NCBI RefSeq assembly: GCF_030272705.1
Contig: NZ_JARFYM010000010.1
Coordinates: 186,001 to 250,000 of the forward strand
From: Rhizobium mayense
Lineage (GTDB): Bacteria; Pseudomonadota; Alphaproteobacteria; Rhizobiales; Rhizobiaceae
Reading direction: 5' to 3'
DNA: 64,000 nt
Made by a program: the position numbers and the translations under genes. Under the pieces are notes generated by a model that saw only the letters and a program-made list of their open reading frames with translations, was not told the DNA's origin and made no database searches. Positions 46,963 through 56,282 of this stretch are shown piece after piece (the first letter of the stretch is position 1; every line of letters begins with the position of its first letter).

Positions 46963-47105
46963 GCCCCTCACCCTAGCCCTCTCCCCGCAGGCGGGGAGAG
47001 GGAACGACCTTTGTGCCCTCTCCGGCGCTTTGGTGAGGATGGCGATGGTGCGTCTTATCCCCTTCTCCCCCCGGGGAGAAGGTGCCCGACAGGGCGGATG
47101 AGGGG
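46963..47105. repeat. Dispersed intergenic hairpin-pair repeat, copy 2
   Basis: The left 30 bases are nearly the same as those at 18306, then CCTCTCCCCG/CGGGGAGAGG forms the first hairpin and CCTTCTCCCC/GGGGAGAAGG the second, ending GGCGGATGAGGGGG. The middle differs from copy 1, so hairpins and ends are what is conserved. It lies in non-coding sequence between a TetR gene and an M20 gene. Confidence 0.8.
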
Positions 47106-47213
47106 GTCGAGGCGATAGCCACGAGGGTTCTGAGCAAACGCGGAAGCAAACCTGACGGCGCAACGCCCCCAACCCGCGCTCCACTCGGCCGTCTCCCCGC
47201 CGCGCCAAGGTGT

Positions 47214-48386
47214 TCACTCCATTCCCAATTCCTGCTCCACCAGCGTCGTCCAGAATGCAACGCCGGATGCGATAGCGTCGTCGTTGAAATCATAGGCCGT
47301 GTTGTGATGCAACGCGCCCTCGACGGCGGCGCCGTTGCCCAGCCAGACGTAGCATCCGGGGGCGTTCTGGCCGAAGAAAGCGAAATCGTCGCCGGCGGTA
47401 GAGGGCGGGAAGCGGGTGAGAACTTTTTCACCGAAAGCGCTGACGGCCGCCTTCAGCGCCCGCGCGGTTGCGTCCGCATCGTTGACCACGGGCGGAATAC
47501 GGCGTTCGAACCGGTAATCGGCCGCGATGCCGTACATGGCCGCCGTGCCTTGTGCCAGGCGGCCGATTTCCCGTTCGAGCTGATCACGGACGTCGGGCGT
47601 ATAGGCGCGTGCCGTGCCGCCGATGTCGACCGTGTCGGGAATGACGTTCAGAGCCTTGGGGTCGCCGGCCTGCAGTGAACAGGCACTGACGACGGCCGGC
47701 TGCAGCGGATCGACGACGCGGCCGACGATGGTCTGCAGCGAGGAGAGGAATGTCGCCGCCGCCGTGATCGGATCCTTGCCGAGATGCGGCTTGGCGCCGT
47801 GCGTGCCGACGCCACGGAAGGTGACGCGCCAGCTATCCGAAGAAGCAAGCTGTGGACCTTCGACAACCGCCATCTCATCGACGGCAAGACCCGGCATATT
47901 GTGCAGGCCGTAAACGGCGTCGCAGGGGAAGAGATCGAAGAGACCCTCCTCCACCATGCGCCGTGCGCCGCCACGACCTTCCTCGGCCGGCTGGAAAATG
48001 AAATGCACCGTTCCGGAAAAGCAGCGCGCGGCGGCCAGATACCGGGCGGCACCGAGAAGCATCGTGGTGTGGCCGTCATGGCCACAGGCATGCATCCTGC
48101 CGGGAATGGTGGATTTATAGGGCCGGTTGCCCTTCTCCGGCATGGCGAGGGCATCCATGTCGGCGCGAAGGCCGATACGGCGGGTGCCGTTGCCGACCTG
48201 CAGCGTACCGACGACGCCGGTTTTGCCGAGGCCGCGATGCACTGTGATGCCCGCCTCCTCGAGCAATGTCGCGACGATGCCGCTGGTGCGCTCCTCCTCG
48301 AACCCAAGTTCGGGATGAGCGTGCAGGTTATGGCGGAGGGACGTCAGGAACGGCAGATCCTGGGCAAACTGCTCGGGGAGAGACAT
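47214..48386 (-). CDS. M20-family amidohydrolase (aminoacylase/hippurate hydrolase-like)
   Basis: The 390-residue enzyme has the M20D marks: RADMDALAM, the metal site MHACGHDGHTTMLLGAA, catalytic Glu in FQPAEEGRGGA, GLHNMPG and the late His in HHNTAYDFND. It would split N-acyl amino acids or similar amides in the cytosol. No partner gene is evident: upstream is a RIME-like palindrome, downstream a dispersed repeat. Confidence 0.92.
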   Translation of the reverse strand: MSLPEQFAQDLPFLTSLRHNLHAHPELGFEEERTSGIVATLLEEAGITVHRGLGKTGVVGTLQVGNGTRRIGLRADMDALAMPEKGNRPYKSTIPGRMHACGHDGHTTMLLGAARYLAAARCFSGTVHFIFQPAEEGRGGARRMVEEGLFDLFPCDAVYGLHNMPGLAVDEMAVVEGPQLASSDSWRVTFRGVGTHGAKPHLGKDPITAAATFLSSLQTIVGRVVDPLQPAVVSACSLQAGDPKALNVIPDTVDIGGTARAYTPDVRDQLEREIGRLAQGTAAMYGIAADYRFERRIPPVVNDADATARALKAAVSAFGEKVLTRFPPSTAGDDFAFFGQNAPGCYVWLGNGAAVEGALHHNTAYDFNDDAIASGVAFWTTLVEQELGME

Positions 48387-48416
48387 CGGGATTCCTTCGG
48401 CATCGGAGATGATCGC

Positions 48417-48468
48417 TAGAGCGGGATGCCGAAAAGTGTGCGCGGTTTTCGGGCGACATCCCGCTCTA
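48417..48468. repeat. RIME-like palindromic intergenic element
   Basis: Twelve-base perfect ends TAGAGCGGGATG and CATCCCGCTCTA enclose a second pair CCGAAAA/TTTTCGG, making a long two-part hairpin of 52 bases. Composition and layout match rhizobial intergenic mosaic elements. It lies between two leftward genes. Confidence 0.75.
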
Positions 48469-48490
48469 ACTTTTTGATTTAGAGACGGAT

Positions 48491-49543
48491 TCAGATTTCA
48501 GGTCGATTCGACCTGCCGAGCACGCTGACGTGGACGGTGCTGCCGATTTCCGGCAGGCCGACGCTGGAACTTTTAATGGAGAGTGGTGCTGCGCCTGCGG
48601 CTTTGGCAAGGGTAAGCGTCACCGTGCAGACCGCGCCGCCGAATTCGACGTCGATGACGTTGCCCGCGCAAATGGCTTCGGAAGCTGCGCCATTGATCAT
48701 GCTGAACCGCAGCTGCTCGGGGCGCAGCATGATTTCTGCCCGCCCCCGGCGGCCATTTGCGTCCGTCGGGATGCGGCCCAGCACACAATCGGCAAAACCA
48801 TCGCCCAGCTCGGCCGGCAGCAGGATGGCATCACCGAGGAAGGTGGCCGTCTCGCGGTCGCTAGGATTGAGATAGAGCGTTTGCGGCGTTCCGGCCTGCA
48901 CCAATTTGCCGCCGCGCAATACCGCCACTTGATCGGCGAAGGAAAGCGCTTCCGCCTGGTCGTGCGTCACCAGAATCGTGGTGATGCCGGCATTGCGCAA
49001 CACGCGGGCGACGGCTTTGCGCATGTTTTCGCGCAGGCCCGTATCAAGCGCAGAAAAGGGCTCGTCGAGCAGCATCAGCCCGGGCTTGCGGCCGAGCGCG
49101 CGGGCAAGCGCCACGCGCTGTTGCTGGCCGCCGGAGAGCTGGTGCGGGCGGCGGTCGAGCATGCCACGGTCGAGCTCCACCATATCGATGAGCGCATTGA
49201 TCTCTTTGGCGCGATCCGCCTGCCCACGCTCCATGCCGAAGCCGATATTGTCCGCCACGCTCAAATGCGGAAACAAGGCGCCGTCCTGCGAAACGATGCC
49301 AATGCCGCGACGATGGGCGGGCACAACGGCCGGCCCGTCGGCCAGCATCTCGCCTTCCAGCATCACCTGGCCGGCATCCGGCATCTCGAAGCCGGCAATG
49401 ATGCGCAGCAATGTCGTTTTGCCGGAGCCGGAGGGGCCGACGACGGCGGTGCGGCTGCCGGCAGCGACCGTTAGGTCGATGTTGTCGAGCGCATGCACCG
49501 GGCCATAGCGCTTGCTGATGTTCTTGATCGCCAGAAAAGTCAT
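48491..49543 (-). CDS. fbpC: Fe3+ ABC transporter, ATPase (FbpC type)
   Basis: The 350-residue ATPase has Walker [11 protein letters not shown]-loop [21 protein letters not shown], signature [23 protein letters not shown] and a C-terminal TOBE domain with LRPEQLRF. This is the iron(III) importer type. It overlaps the permease gene by four bases and is last in the operon. Confidence 0.88.
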   Translation of the reverse strand: MTFLAIKNISKRYGPVHALDNIDLTVAAGSRTAVVGPSGSGKTTLLRIIAGFEMPDAGQVMLEGEMLADGPAVVPAHRRGIGIVSQDGALFPHLSVADNIGFGMERGQADRAKEINALIDMVELDRGMLDRRPHQLSGGQQQRVALARALGRKPGLMLLDEPFSALDTGLRENMRKAVARVLRNAGITTILVTHDQAEALSFADQVAVLRGGKLVQAGTPQTLYLNPSDRETATFLGDAILLPAELGDGFADCVLGRIPTDANGRRGRAEIMLRPEQLRFSMINGAASEAICAGNVIDVEFGGAVCTVTLTLAKAAGAAPLSIKSSSVGLPEIGSTVHVSVLGRSNRPEI

Positions 49544-51141
49544 TGTCCGGCCGTCCGCTTGGATTGCACGTAGAGGAGAAGGGTGAGCGGCAGCGACAGC
49601 ACCACCATCATGAAGGCATAGGGCGCGGCGGAGACATAATCGATCTCGCTGGTCAGCGACCAGAACTTCGTCGCCAGCGTCACCGTGCCATTCGGCGACA
49701 GCATCAGCGTCGCCGTCAGTTCATTGGTGATGCCGAGAGCGGCAAGAGCAACGCTCGCCGCAAAACCGGGAGCGGCAAGGCGCATGGTGATCTGCCGCAC
49801 GGCCTGGCCGGGCGTGCGGCCAAGGGCCATGGCGGCGCGCTCGAGCTCGACAGGGGCCTGGGCAATACTGGAGCGCAAGCCCACCATGGCGCGCGGCAGG
49901 AACAGCAGGACATAGGCGAGCAGCAATGTCGCAAAGGTCTGATATAGAGGCAGGATCAGCCGCACTGTAATCGACACCAGCGCCAGCGCGACCACGGCGC
50001 CCGGCAGCGAGCCAACATAATAATGGCAGGCTTCGAGGATGCGCTGCAGCCGGCCCGGCGCACGCACCGAAAGCCACGCCATGGGGGCGGCGGCTATAGT
50101 GGTCAGTAGACCGCCCACAATTGCCAGGCCGAGGGTCTGCAGCAAAGCGGAGCCGACCGCATCCATCCGCCAAATGCCGATGCCACCGAGATAAAGCCAG
50201 CGCGCCAGCGTCACGAACGGCACGCCGAGCGTAAGCACCGCCGTTGCCAGCGGAAGCGCAATGGCTGGGATGACGAACCAGCCGAGCAGCCGGCGGTCCG
50301 CCGGGCGGGCCGCACCGGAGCCGACACGGGCATAACGCTCGTTGCCGCGCACCAGCACCTCGATCCCGAGCAGCAGCAGGCAGCAGAAAACCAGAACACC
50401 GCCGAGCATGTTGGCGGCCGGGCTGTTATAGGCGGATTGGAATTGATCGACGATCGCGGTCGAGAACGTGTCGAAGCGGATCATCACGTAGAGACCGTAC
50501 TCCGCCAGCAGATGCAGGCCGATCAGCAGCGAGCCGCCGCAGATGGCGAGGCGAAGCTGCGGCAGGATGGCCCGGAAGAAGACACGCCAGGGGCCGAGGC
50601 CGAGCGAGGCGGCGGCATCCTCGATCGCCGGGTCGAGACGGCGCAGCGCTGCAGCCACGGGCAGATAGAGAAAAGGATAGTAGGCAAGAATCGAAACAAG
50701 CACGCCGCTCCAGAGCCCGCGCATTCCGGGCAGCAGGCTGACCCAGGCATAGCTGTGCACGAAAGCGGGCACCGCAAGCGGCGCGACCGCCAGCCAGGAC
50801 CAGAGGCGAGCACCAGGGACATTCGTGCGCTCGGTCAGCCAGGCGAGCGTGACGGCAAGCAGGATGCAGAGCGGAATGGTGCAGACTTCAAGCAGGACGG
50901 TGTTGGTCAGCAATTCGCCGACGCGACTACGAAAGACGAGCGCGACGACGTCGTGCCAGCCGGTCTCGACGGTGACCCAGACAATGAAGCCGAGCGGCAC
51001 CAGGCTCAGAAGAGCGACGGCGGATGCGAGGGCGACGACGGAAGCATGCGGAACACGGCCGCGAGGCCCAGCCGTCAGCGGGGGCAATCGCGTGGCAGCG
51101 GCCTGACCGGCCGGCGCGCCATATGTGTTCTTCTGCAGCAA
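49540..51141 (-). CDS. fbpB: Fe3+ ABC transporter, double permease (FbpB type)
   Basis: The 533-residue permease is a fusion of two BPD_transp_1 units, each with about six helices, as in FbpB/SfuB. Coupling loops are [21 protein letters not shown] near 195 and [24 protein letters not shown] near 450. A TTG at 51141 is the only plausible start before the first helix, with AGGCAGC upstream. Two hairpins separate it from the binding-protein gene. Confidence 0.88.
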   Translation of the reverse strand: MLQKNTYGAPAGQAAATRLPPLTAGPRGRVPHASVVALASAVALLSLVPLGFIVWVTVETGWHDVVALVFRSRVGELLTNTVLLEVCTIPLCILLAVTLAWLTERTNVPGARLWSWLAVAPLAVPAFVHSYAWVSLLPGMRGLWSGVLVSILAYYPFLYLPVAAALRRLDPAIEDAAASLGLGPWRVFFRAILPQLRLAICGGSLLIGLHLLAEYGLYVMIRFDTFSTAIVDQFQSAYNSPAANMLGGVLVFCCLLLLGIEVLVRGNERYARVGSGAARPADRRLLGWFVIPAIALPLATAVLTLGVPFVTLARWLYLGGIGIWRMDAVGSALLQTLGLAIVGGLLTTIAAAPMAWLSVRAPGRLQRILEACHYYVGSLPGAVVALALVSITVRLILPLYQTFATLLLAYVLLFLPRAMVGLRSSIAQAPVELERAAMALGRTPGQAVRQITMRLAAPGFAASVALAALGITNELTATLMLSPNGTVTLATKFWSLTSEIDYVSAAPYAFMMVVLSLPLTLLLYVQSKRTAGQ

Positions 51142-51174
51142 ATCTTAGCTGCCTTTCACGCCCTGAATTAGGAA

Positions 51175-51251
51175 GGCAATCGCCGCTGGAAGGCGGTTGC
51201 CGGGATTGAAATGGCCGAACGGCTATACGCATGCCCCCTAGCAGGGCATGC
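51175..51251 (-). terminator. Two hairpins between fbpA and fbpB
   Basis: Read leftward after the fbpA stop, GCATGCCC/GGGCATGC (51229-51251) comes first and GGCAATCGCC/GGCGGTTGCC (51175-51201, one G-U pair) second. Neither has a T run, so they more likely protect the fbpA transcript from 3' decay than stop transcription. Confidence 0.5.
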
Positions 51252-51268
51252 GGACCGGTTGCAAGGAC

Positions 51269-52285
51269 TTAGATCAAACCGGCTTCCGTCATCAGATCGG
51301 TGACCTTCTTGCTGTTCAGCTTGGAAGGCTCGACCTTCGGCGCCTGGAGGTCGGCGAGCGGCACCAGCTTCGGGTTCGACTGAGCGCCGTTGCCGACCGC
51401 ATATTCATAGGAATCGCCGTCGCGCAGAACGGCCTGGCCGCCCTTGCCGGTGATCCACTTCAAGAAGGCCTGGGCTTCCTTCTGATGCTGGCTGGAAGCG
51501 AGAACGCCGCCACCGGAAATGCTCACGAAAGCGCCCGGATCCTGGTTCTTGAAATAATGCAGAGCGACGTTCTTGCTGTTTTCAGCCGTCTTCGCCTGAT
51601 CGCCGAACCAATAGTAGTGGTAGATGACTGCGCCCTCGACTTCGCCGGCATTGACAGCCTTCATGGCAACGCTGTTGCCCTTGTACGGCGTAGCGTTTTC
51701 CTTCAGCGCCTTCAGCCAGGACTTGGTGACGTCCTCGCCCTTCAGCTCGAGAAGCGCGCTGACGATCGCCTGGAAGTCGGCGCCGGCCGGCGATGCACCC
51801 CAGCGACCCTTCCATTTGGGATCGGCAAGGTCGAGCAACGACTTCGGCAGGTCGCTCTCCTTCAGCTTGGTCTTGTCATAGGCGAAAACCGTGGAGCGGG
51901 CGGCAACCCCGACCCAATTGCCATCGGCTGCCTTGAAGGTTTCCGGCACCTGCGCCAGCGTATCAGCATCTACGGGAGCGAAAAGCTTGTTGGTGTCGAC
52001 CAGCGCCATGCCCGGAGAATTTTCGGTCAGGAACACGTCGGCGGGGGATGCAGCACCCTCTTCGACGATCTGATTGGCGAACTGCATGTCGCTGCCGTTG
52101 CGGATCGTCACCTTAATGCCGGTTTCCTTTGTAAAACCATCAGCCCAAGCCTGCGTCAGGGTCTCGTGCTGCGCATTGTAGACGACGATACCTTCGGAAC
52201 CGGCGGCATTTGCCGCGAACGGAGCAACCGCGAGGCCTGCGGCAAGCGCCAAGGCGCTGGTGAGATGGGTAAAGGAAAAAGTCAT
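51269..52285 (-). CDS. fbpA: Fe3+ ABC transporter, periplasmic binding protein (FbpA type)
   Basis: The 338-residue protein has a signal peptide ending near ANAAGS and a ferric-binding-protein body: IVVYNAQHETLTQAWADGF at the mature start and adjacent tyrosines in IYHYYWFGD, which in FbpA-type proteins coordinate iron. SPADVFLTENSPG is a common family run. A RirA-type box lies about 60 bases upstream. It is the first gene of fbpABC. Confidence 0.9.
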   Translation of the reverse strand: MTFSFTHLTSALALAAGLAVAPFAANAAGSEGIVVYNAQHETLTQAWADGFTKETGIKVTIRNGSDMQFANQIVEEGAASPADVFLTENSPGMALVDTNKLFAPVDADTLAQVPETFKAADGNWVGVAARSTVFAYDKTKLKESDLPKSLLDLADPKWKGRWGASPAGADFQAIVSALLELKGEDVTKSWLKALKENATPYKGNSVAMKAVNAGEVEGAVIYHYYWFGDQAKTAENSKNVALHYFKNQDPGAFVSISGGGVLASSQHQKEAQAFLKWITGKGGQAVLRDGDSYEYAVGNGAQSNPKLVPLADLQAPKVEPSKLNSKKVTDLMTEAGLI

Positions 52286-52343
52286 AGGCGTCCTCTCGCT
52301 TGATAACCCCGTCTTCGACGGTGGTCCGATAGCCTATATTTTT

Positions 52344-52362
52344 CTTGACTATCATTTTCAAG
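52344..52362. promoter_or_regulatory. Iron-responsive operator (RirA/IRO-like box)
   Basis: CTTGACTATCATTTTCAAG contains TGA-N9-TCA inside perfect CTTGA/TCAAG arms, the form of the rhizobial IRO motif bound by RirA under iron sufficiency. It lies 59 bases before the fbpA start, where a promoter is expected. Confidence 0.6.
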
Positions 52363-52404
52363 TTTCTGCATGCCTCTTTTTATCACAAAAGTTTGAAATG
52401 AGAG

Positions 52405-53292
52405 TCAAGATTTAGATGATGGCTCGCTGCCGGCCAGATCCAGCCAGGCGCGGGCGGCATGCGAGAGATAGCCGCCCCGCCGCCAGATCCAGGCCATGTG
52501 CCACTCCATCGAGGGCTCGACGACCAGGGCATTGCTTACGCCGGCGCGGCTGCGCTGCTCTGCGATCATTCGAGGCAGGAAGCCCGCCCCGAGACCGGCC
52601 GCAACCAGTTCGATGATGAAATTGATCTGACTTGAGCGCGCAACGATTTCAGGCTCAAAACCGGCGGTGCGGCAGGCGCCCAGGATGACGCTGTTCAGCG
52701 CAAAGCCACTTTCGAACAGGATGAACGGATTGTCCTTGAGCTCTGCGAGCTGCACCGTCTTGCGACCCTCGAGAAGGTGCCCTGAGGGCAGGAGCACATG
52801 AATCGGCTCCCGGCGCACGCTCTGCCATTCGAAGGCTTCCGGCACTGGCAGCAGTGAAACCCCGAGATCGACCTCTCCCGACAGCACCATCTCCTCCAGC
52901 CGCTTCGCCCCCTGCTCCACCAGCTTGATCTCGATACCGGGATAGCGGCTGCGAAAGACCGCAAAGAGCGGCGCAAACAGCACATCATTGCCGATCGGTG
53001 GCAAGCCGAGCCTCAGGGTGCCGCGCGAGAGCCCTCGCAGCTCGGCGAGTTCGGCGATTAGGTCATCGCGGCCGGCCAAGATCGTGAGAGCACGGCGATA
53101 GACCACCTCGCCGGCATCGGTCAGCGTCGTTCGATGGCCGATACGGTTGAGCAGAGGCAGGCCAAGCTCGTCCTCCAACTGGCGGACGGCCTTGCTGACG
53201 GCGGATTGGGTCGTGAACACCACCTTGGCCGCTTCCGAAAAGCCGCCCTGGCGCACGACTTCGACAAAAGCACGCAATGTCCGAAGTTCCAT
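52405..53292 (-). CDS. LysR-family transcriptional regulator
   Basis: The 295-residue protein begins MELRTLRAFVEVVRQGGFSEAAKVVFTTQSAVSKAVRQLEDELG, a standard LysR winged helix, followed by a LysR_substrate domain. It is divergent from lrgAB with 101 bases between the starts, as is CidR with cidAB in Gram-positive bacteria, so it probably controls lrgAB. It is also upstream of fbpA on the same strand but separated by 119 bases with an iron box. Confidence 0.9.
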   Translation of the reverse strand: MELRTLRAFVEVVRQGGFSEAAKVVFTTQSAVSKAVRQLEDELGLPLLNRIGHRTTLTDAGEVVYRRALTILAGRDDLIAELAELRGLSRGTLRLGLPPIGNDVLFAPLFAVFRSRYPGIEIKLVEQGAKRLEEMVLSGEVDLGVSLLPVPEAFEWQSVRREPIHVLLPSGHLLEGRKTVQLAELKDNPFILFESGFALNSVILGACRTAGFEPEIVARSSQINFIIELVAAGLGAGFLPRMIAEQRSRAGVSNALVVEPSMEWHMAWIWRRGGYLSHAARAWLDLAGSEPSSKS

Positions 53293-53316
53293 ATCTATTC
53301 CATATCAGACTAGACT

Positions 53317-53344
53317 TTATGAAATCAATTCATTTTGTTCATAA
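53317..53344. promoter_or_regulatory. LysR-type binding site between LysR gene and lrgA
   Basis: TTATGAA and TTCATAA form the outer arms, and ATGAA-N5-TTCAT (53319-53333), with the T-N11-A core of LysR boxes, lies within. It is in the middle of the divergent gap. Confidence 0.5.
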
Positions 53345-53393
53345 GTGTTGGGGATTTATATCTGCGCCGTCAATCTCCCCAGGACCTCCCTCG

Positions 53394-53801
53394 ATGCGCA
53401 TCGGCCTGCAAAACCGCCCAAGACTGAGCCGCCTCGCCCAGATCATCCTGTTGCTCGCCTTCTGGCAGGCGGGTGAGGGTATCGTGCGCTTCACCCACCT
53501 GCCTGTCCCAGGCCCGATCGTTGGCATGCTTTTGGTGCTCTGCCTGCTTGCCAGCGGCAAGGTTGGTATCGGCAGCGTGCGGCGCGGCGCTGAATGGTTT
53601 CTCGCCGAAATGCTGCTGTTCTTCGTTCCGGCGGTCCTTGCCGTCCTCGATCACCGCGAGTTCATCGGCCTCACAGGGCTGAAGATCATCGCCGTGATCC
53701 TGGTCGGCACGATCATCGTCATGAGCGTCACGGCGCTGGCGATCGATATCGGGTACCGTCTGATGATGCGCCGGGAAGGCTCTCGCCATGCTCACCGCTG
53801 A
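53394..53801 (+). CDS. lrgA: LrgA/CidA-family holin-like membrane protein
   Basis: The ATG at 53394, with AGGA upstream, gives 135 residues; a longer frame runs back through the LysR box. Four membrane helices are seen, with the family run LPVPGPIVGMLLVLCLL. LrgA/CidA proteins form oligomeric pores linked to murein hydrolase control and to export of small metabolites such as pyruvate. It overlaps lrgB by 14 bases. Confidence 0.9.
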   Translation: MRIGLQNRPRLSRLAQIILLLAFWQAGEGIVRFTHLPVPGPIVGMLLVLCLLASGKVGIGSVRRGAEWFLAEMLLFFVPAVLAVLDHREFIGLTGLKIIAVILVGTIIVMSVTALAIDIGYRLMMRREGSRHAHR

Positions 53802-54492
53802 AGCCATTGCGCTCACCCTTTTTTGGCCGGTCGCGACGATCGTCCTCTATTATCTCTCGAAAGCGCTCTATCGCCGCTGGCCGGTGGTTTGGCTGTCGCC
53901 CCTGTTTGCCGCGCCGGCAGTCCTGATCGCGATCGCCGTCGTCCTGCATGCGAGCTATCAGGACTACATGCGCGACACACATTGGCTGCTGGCGCTGCTC
54001 GGCCCGGCAACCGTTGCCTTTGCCGTGCCCATCTACGAACAGCGCGCGCTCATCAGGCGCTATTGGCCGATCCTGCTTGCCGGCGTCTCAGTCGGCAGTG
54101 CGACGGCCATGGTATCGGCTTGGGGGCTCGCCAGCCTCTTCGGCCTGGATGAAAGCCTGCGCCTCAGCCTGATGCCGCGTTCGATCAGCACGCCTTTCGC
54201 CATGGTCGTCTCCGGCGACATCGGCGGCGTGCCCAACCTGACGGCGGTGTTCGTGGTCATCACCGGTCTTTTCGGCGCGGCCGCCGGGCAGATATTGCTG
54301 CGCCTCCTGCCGCTACAGTCCGGCATGGCGCGCGGTGCGCTGTTCGGCATGGGCGCGCATGGCGTCGGCGTCGCCAAAGCGCACGAGATCGGTCGTGAGG
54401 AGGGTTCGATTGCCGGGCTGGTCATGGTGTTGGTCGGCCTGACCAATGTGCTTGCGGCGCCTCTGATCGCATGGGCGATGCACGCAGCCTGA
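53788..54492 (+). CDS. lrgB: LrgB/CidB-family membrane protein
   Basis: The 234-residue protein has about seven helices and the LrgB runs LMPRSISTPFAMVVSGDIGGVPNLTAVFVVITG and GMGAHGVGVAKA. It works with LrgA. It overlaps lrgA by 14 bases and is followed by a two-way terminator. Confidence 0.93.
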   Translation: MLTAEAIALTLFWPVATIVLYYLSKALYRRWPVVWLSPLFAAPAVLIAIAVVLHASYQDYMRDTHWLLALLGPATVAFAVPIYEQRALIRRYWPILLAGVSVGSATAMVSAWGLASLFGLDESLRLSLMPRSISTPFAMVVSGDIGGVPNLTAVFVVITGLFGAAAGQILLRLLPLQSGMARGALFGMGAHGVGVAKAHEIGREEGSIAGLVMVLVGLTNVLAAPLIAWAMHAA

Positions 54493-54500
54493 CCTCAAGG

Positions 54501-54534
54501 AAAAGCCGCGACGCTTTTGCGCCGCGGCTTTTTT
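54501..54534. terminator. Bidirectional terminator between lrgB and MFS gene
   Basis: AAAAGCCGCG and CGCGGCTTTT (54501-54532) form a 10-base stem with T6 on the right and A4 on the left, so it can end both converging transcripts. Confidence 0.85.
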
Positions 54535-54552
54535 GATGCTCCAAGGGTTCGA

Positions 54553-55890
54553 TCAGTTGTCGCGTGTCTCCAGCGTTTTGCTGAAGAAGATCGCAACGAG
54601 CGTACAGACGACGCCGGAGAGCAGGTAGAGGCTGGTATAGACCAGGCCGAACTGGCTGGAGAGGGCGAGCGCGACGAAGGGCGCAAAGCCGGCGCCGATC
54701 AACCAGGAGAGGTCCGAGGTCAGTGCCGAGCCGCTGTAGCGATAGTTCCGGCTGAAGCGCGAGGCGCTGGCGCCGGCGGCCTGGCCGAAGGAGAGGCCAA
54801 GCAGCGTAAAGCCGAGAACCACGTAGATATGGCGGCCGGTAACGCCGCCATCGAGCAGCCAGGGCGCGACGAAGGCGAAGATCGCGATCAATACGGCGCC
54901 GACGGCAAGCTGATTGCGGCGGCCGATACGGTCCGCGAGCAGGCCGGAACAGACGATCGCGACGATACCGCAGATCGCGCCGAGGAATTCTACCAGCAAG
55001 AACGAGCCGGGGGTCTGCGCGCTATAAAGCGTTACCCAGCCGAGCGGGAAGACCGTGACCAGATGGAAGGTCGCGAAGCTTGCGAGCGGCACGAAAGCGC
55101 CAATCAGCACATCGCGGCCATGCACGCGCAGCAGCTCGGACATTCTGACCGGCTCCAGCTCATGGCGCTCCAGCAGCGCGCCGAATTCCGGCGTGGCAAC
55201 CAGGCGAAGCCGGGCGAAGAGGGCCACGACATTGACCATGAAGGCGCAGAAGAACGGATAGCGCCAGCCAAACTCCAGGAAATCGACCGTCGAGAGGTTT
55301 GCCACGAAATACGCGAAAAGAGCGCTCGCCAGCATGAAGCCGATCGGCGCGCCGAGCTGCGGGATCATCGCATACCAGCCACGACGATTGGTCGGCGCGT
55401 TAAGCGCCAGAAGGGAGGCAAGACCGTCCCAGGCCCCGCCGAGCGCAAGGCCCTGACAGATGCGAAGGATGGAAAGCAGGATGATCGCATAGACGCCGAC
55501 GTCGTTAAACCCAGGCAGGAAGCTCATTGCCGCCGTGGACCCACCGAGCAGAATCATCGCTACCGTCAGCTTGACACCGCGGCCATAGTTGCGGTCGATC
55601 GCCATGAAGATGAACGAGCCCACAGGGCGAGCGATGAAGGCGAGCGAAAAAACAAGGAAGGAAAGCAGCGTGCCCGGCAGCGGATCCACGAAGGGGAAGA
55701 TCAACTTCGGGAAAACCAGGACCGATGCGATGGCGTAGACGAAGAAATCGAAAAACTCGGACGTGCGACCGATGATCACGCCGATGGCAATACTACCTGG
55801 GTCGACAGCGGCGCGAGCATGCATTTCGCGGGCGTCGCGTTCTAAACCTGCAGATGTTGGGTTTAATGATTCATGCGTGACGCTGGCCAT
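54553..55890 (-). CDS. MFS transporter, metabolite:H+ symporter (MHS)-like
   Basis: The 445-residue transporter has 12 predicted helices. IGRTSEFFDFFVYAIASVLVFPKLIFP at the first helix and the loop DRNYGRGVKL (D-R-x-x-GR) match the MHS group of sugar-acid and dicarboxylate symporters. AAGGAGG lies nine bases before the ATG. There is no enzyme gene beside it, so the substrate is open. Confidence 0.88.
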   Translation of the reverse strand: MASVTHESLNPTSAGLERDAREMHARAAVDPGSIAIGVIIGRTSEFFDFFVYAIASVLVFPKLIFPFVDPLPGTLLSFLVFSLAFIARPVGSFIFMAIDRNYGRGVKLTVAMILLGGSTAAMSFLPGFNDVGVYAIILLSILRICQGLALGGAWDGLASLLALNAPTNRRGWYAMIPQLGAPIGFMLASALFAYFVANLSTVDFLEFGWRYPFFCAFMVNVVALFARLRLVATPEFGALLERHELEPVRMSELLRVHGRDVLIGAFVPLASFATFHLVTVFPLGWVTLYSAQTPGSFLLVEFLGAICGIVAIVCSGLLADRIGRRNQLAVGAVLIAIFAFVAPWLLDGGVTGRHIYVVLGFTLLGLSFGQAAGASASRFSRNYRYSGSALTSDLSWLIGAGFAPFVALALSSQFGLVYTSLYLLSGVVCTLVAIFFSKTLETRDN

Positions 55891-56282
55891 ATGCGGGAGC
55901 CTCCTTCTCCGGACGCAAACTCCTCCACGAATTCGCGTACAAACAAGATGTTTATCAAACTTGCGGACTTATCAAGTCTCGCGCGTGGATTAATTCGCAA
56001 ATTGGCGGTCTGGCGGGGTCAAATTCCGCCTTTGTGGCGACGATGCCGGGTTGACGTGCTGCCGACGGTAGCCATATCCACCGATCTCGGTATATTAGCC
56101 ACAACAAAAGCAACCGGCCGTTGGAAAACCTTCTGGATTTCTCAGGATTTTCCCGATAGGCGAAGTTGTGTGCGATACCGCATTGCACCCAAACTTGCTG
56201 CGGTGCGACGAAACACCTCATACCGTTCACGACCGCCGTCCTTTAGTCGCGGTACGGTCAATAACAAAAAGAGCTTTGAGAC
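55891..56282. other. 392-base divergent intergenic region (MFS gene / cyoA)
   Basis: It should hold promoters for both genes. A small palindrome GACTT-ATC-AAGTC is at 55966-55978, 76 bases before the MFS start. Near 56190 an imperfect TTGCACC...GGTGCGA hairpin lies in the likely cyoA leader. No coding frame is convincing and no known regulator box was recognised. Confidence 0.6.

Noticed and set aside
54517..55845. A 442-codon rightward open frame opposite the MFS gene
   Set aside because: Extremely Arg/Glu/Asp-rich sequence made by reading the complement of membrane-helix codons; the MFS gene is clear.
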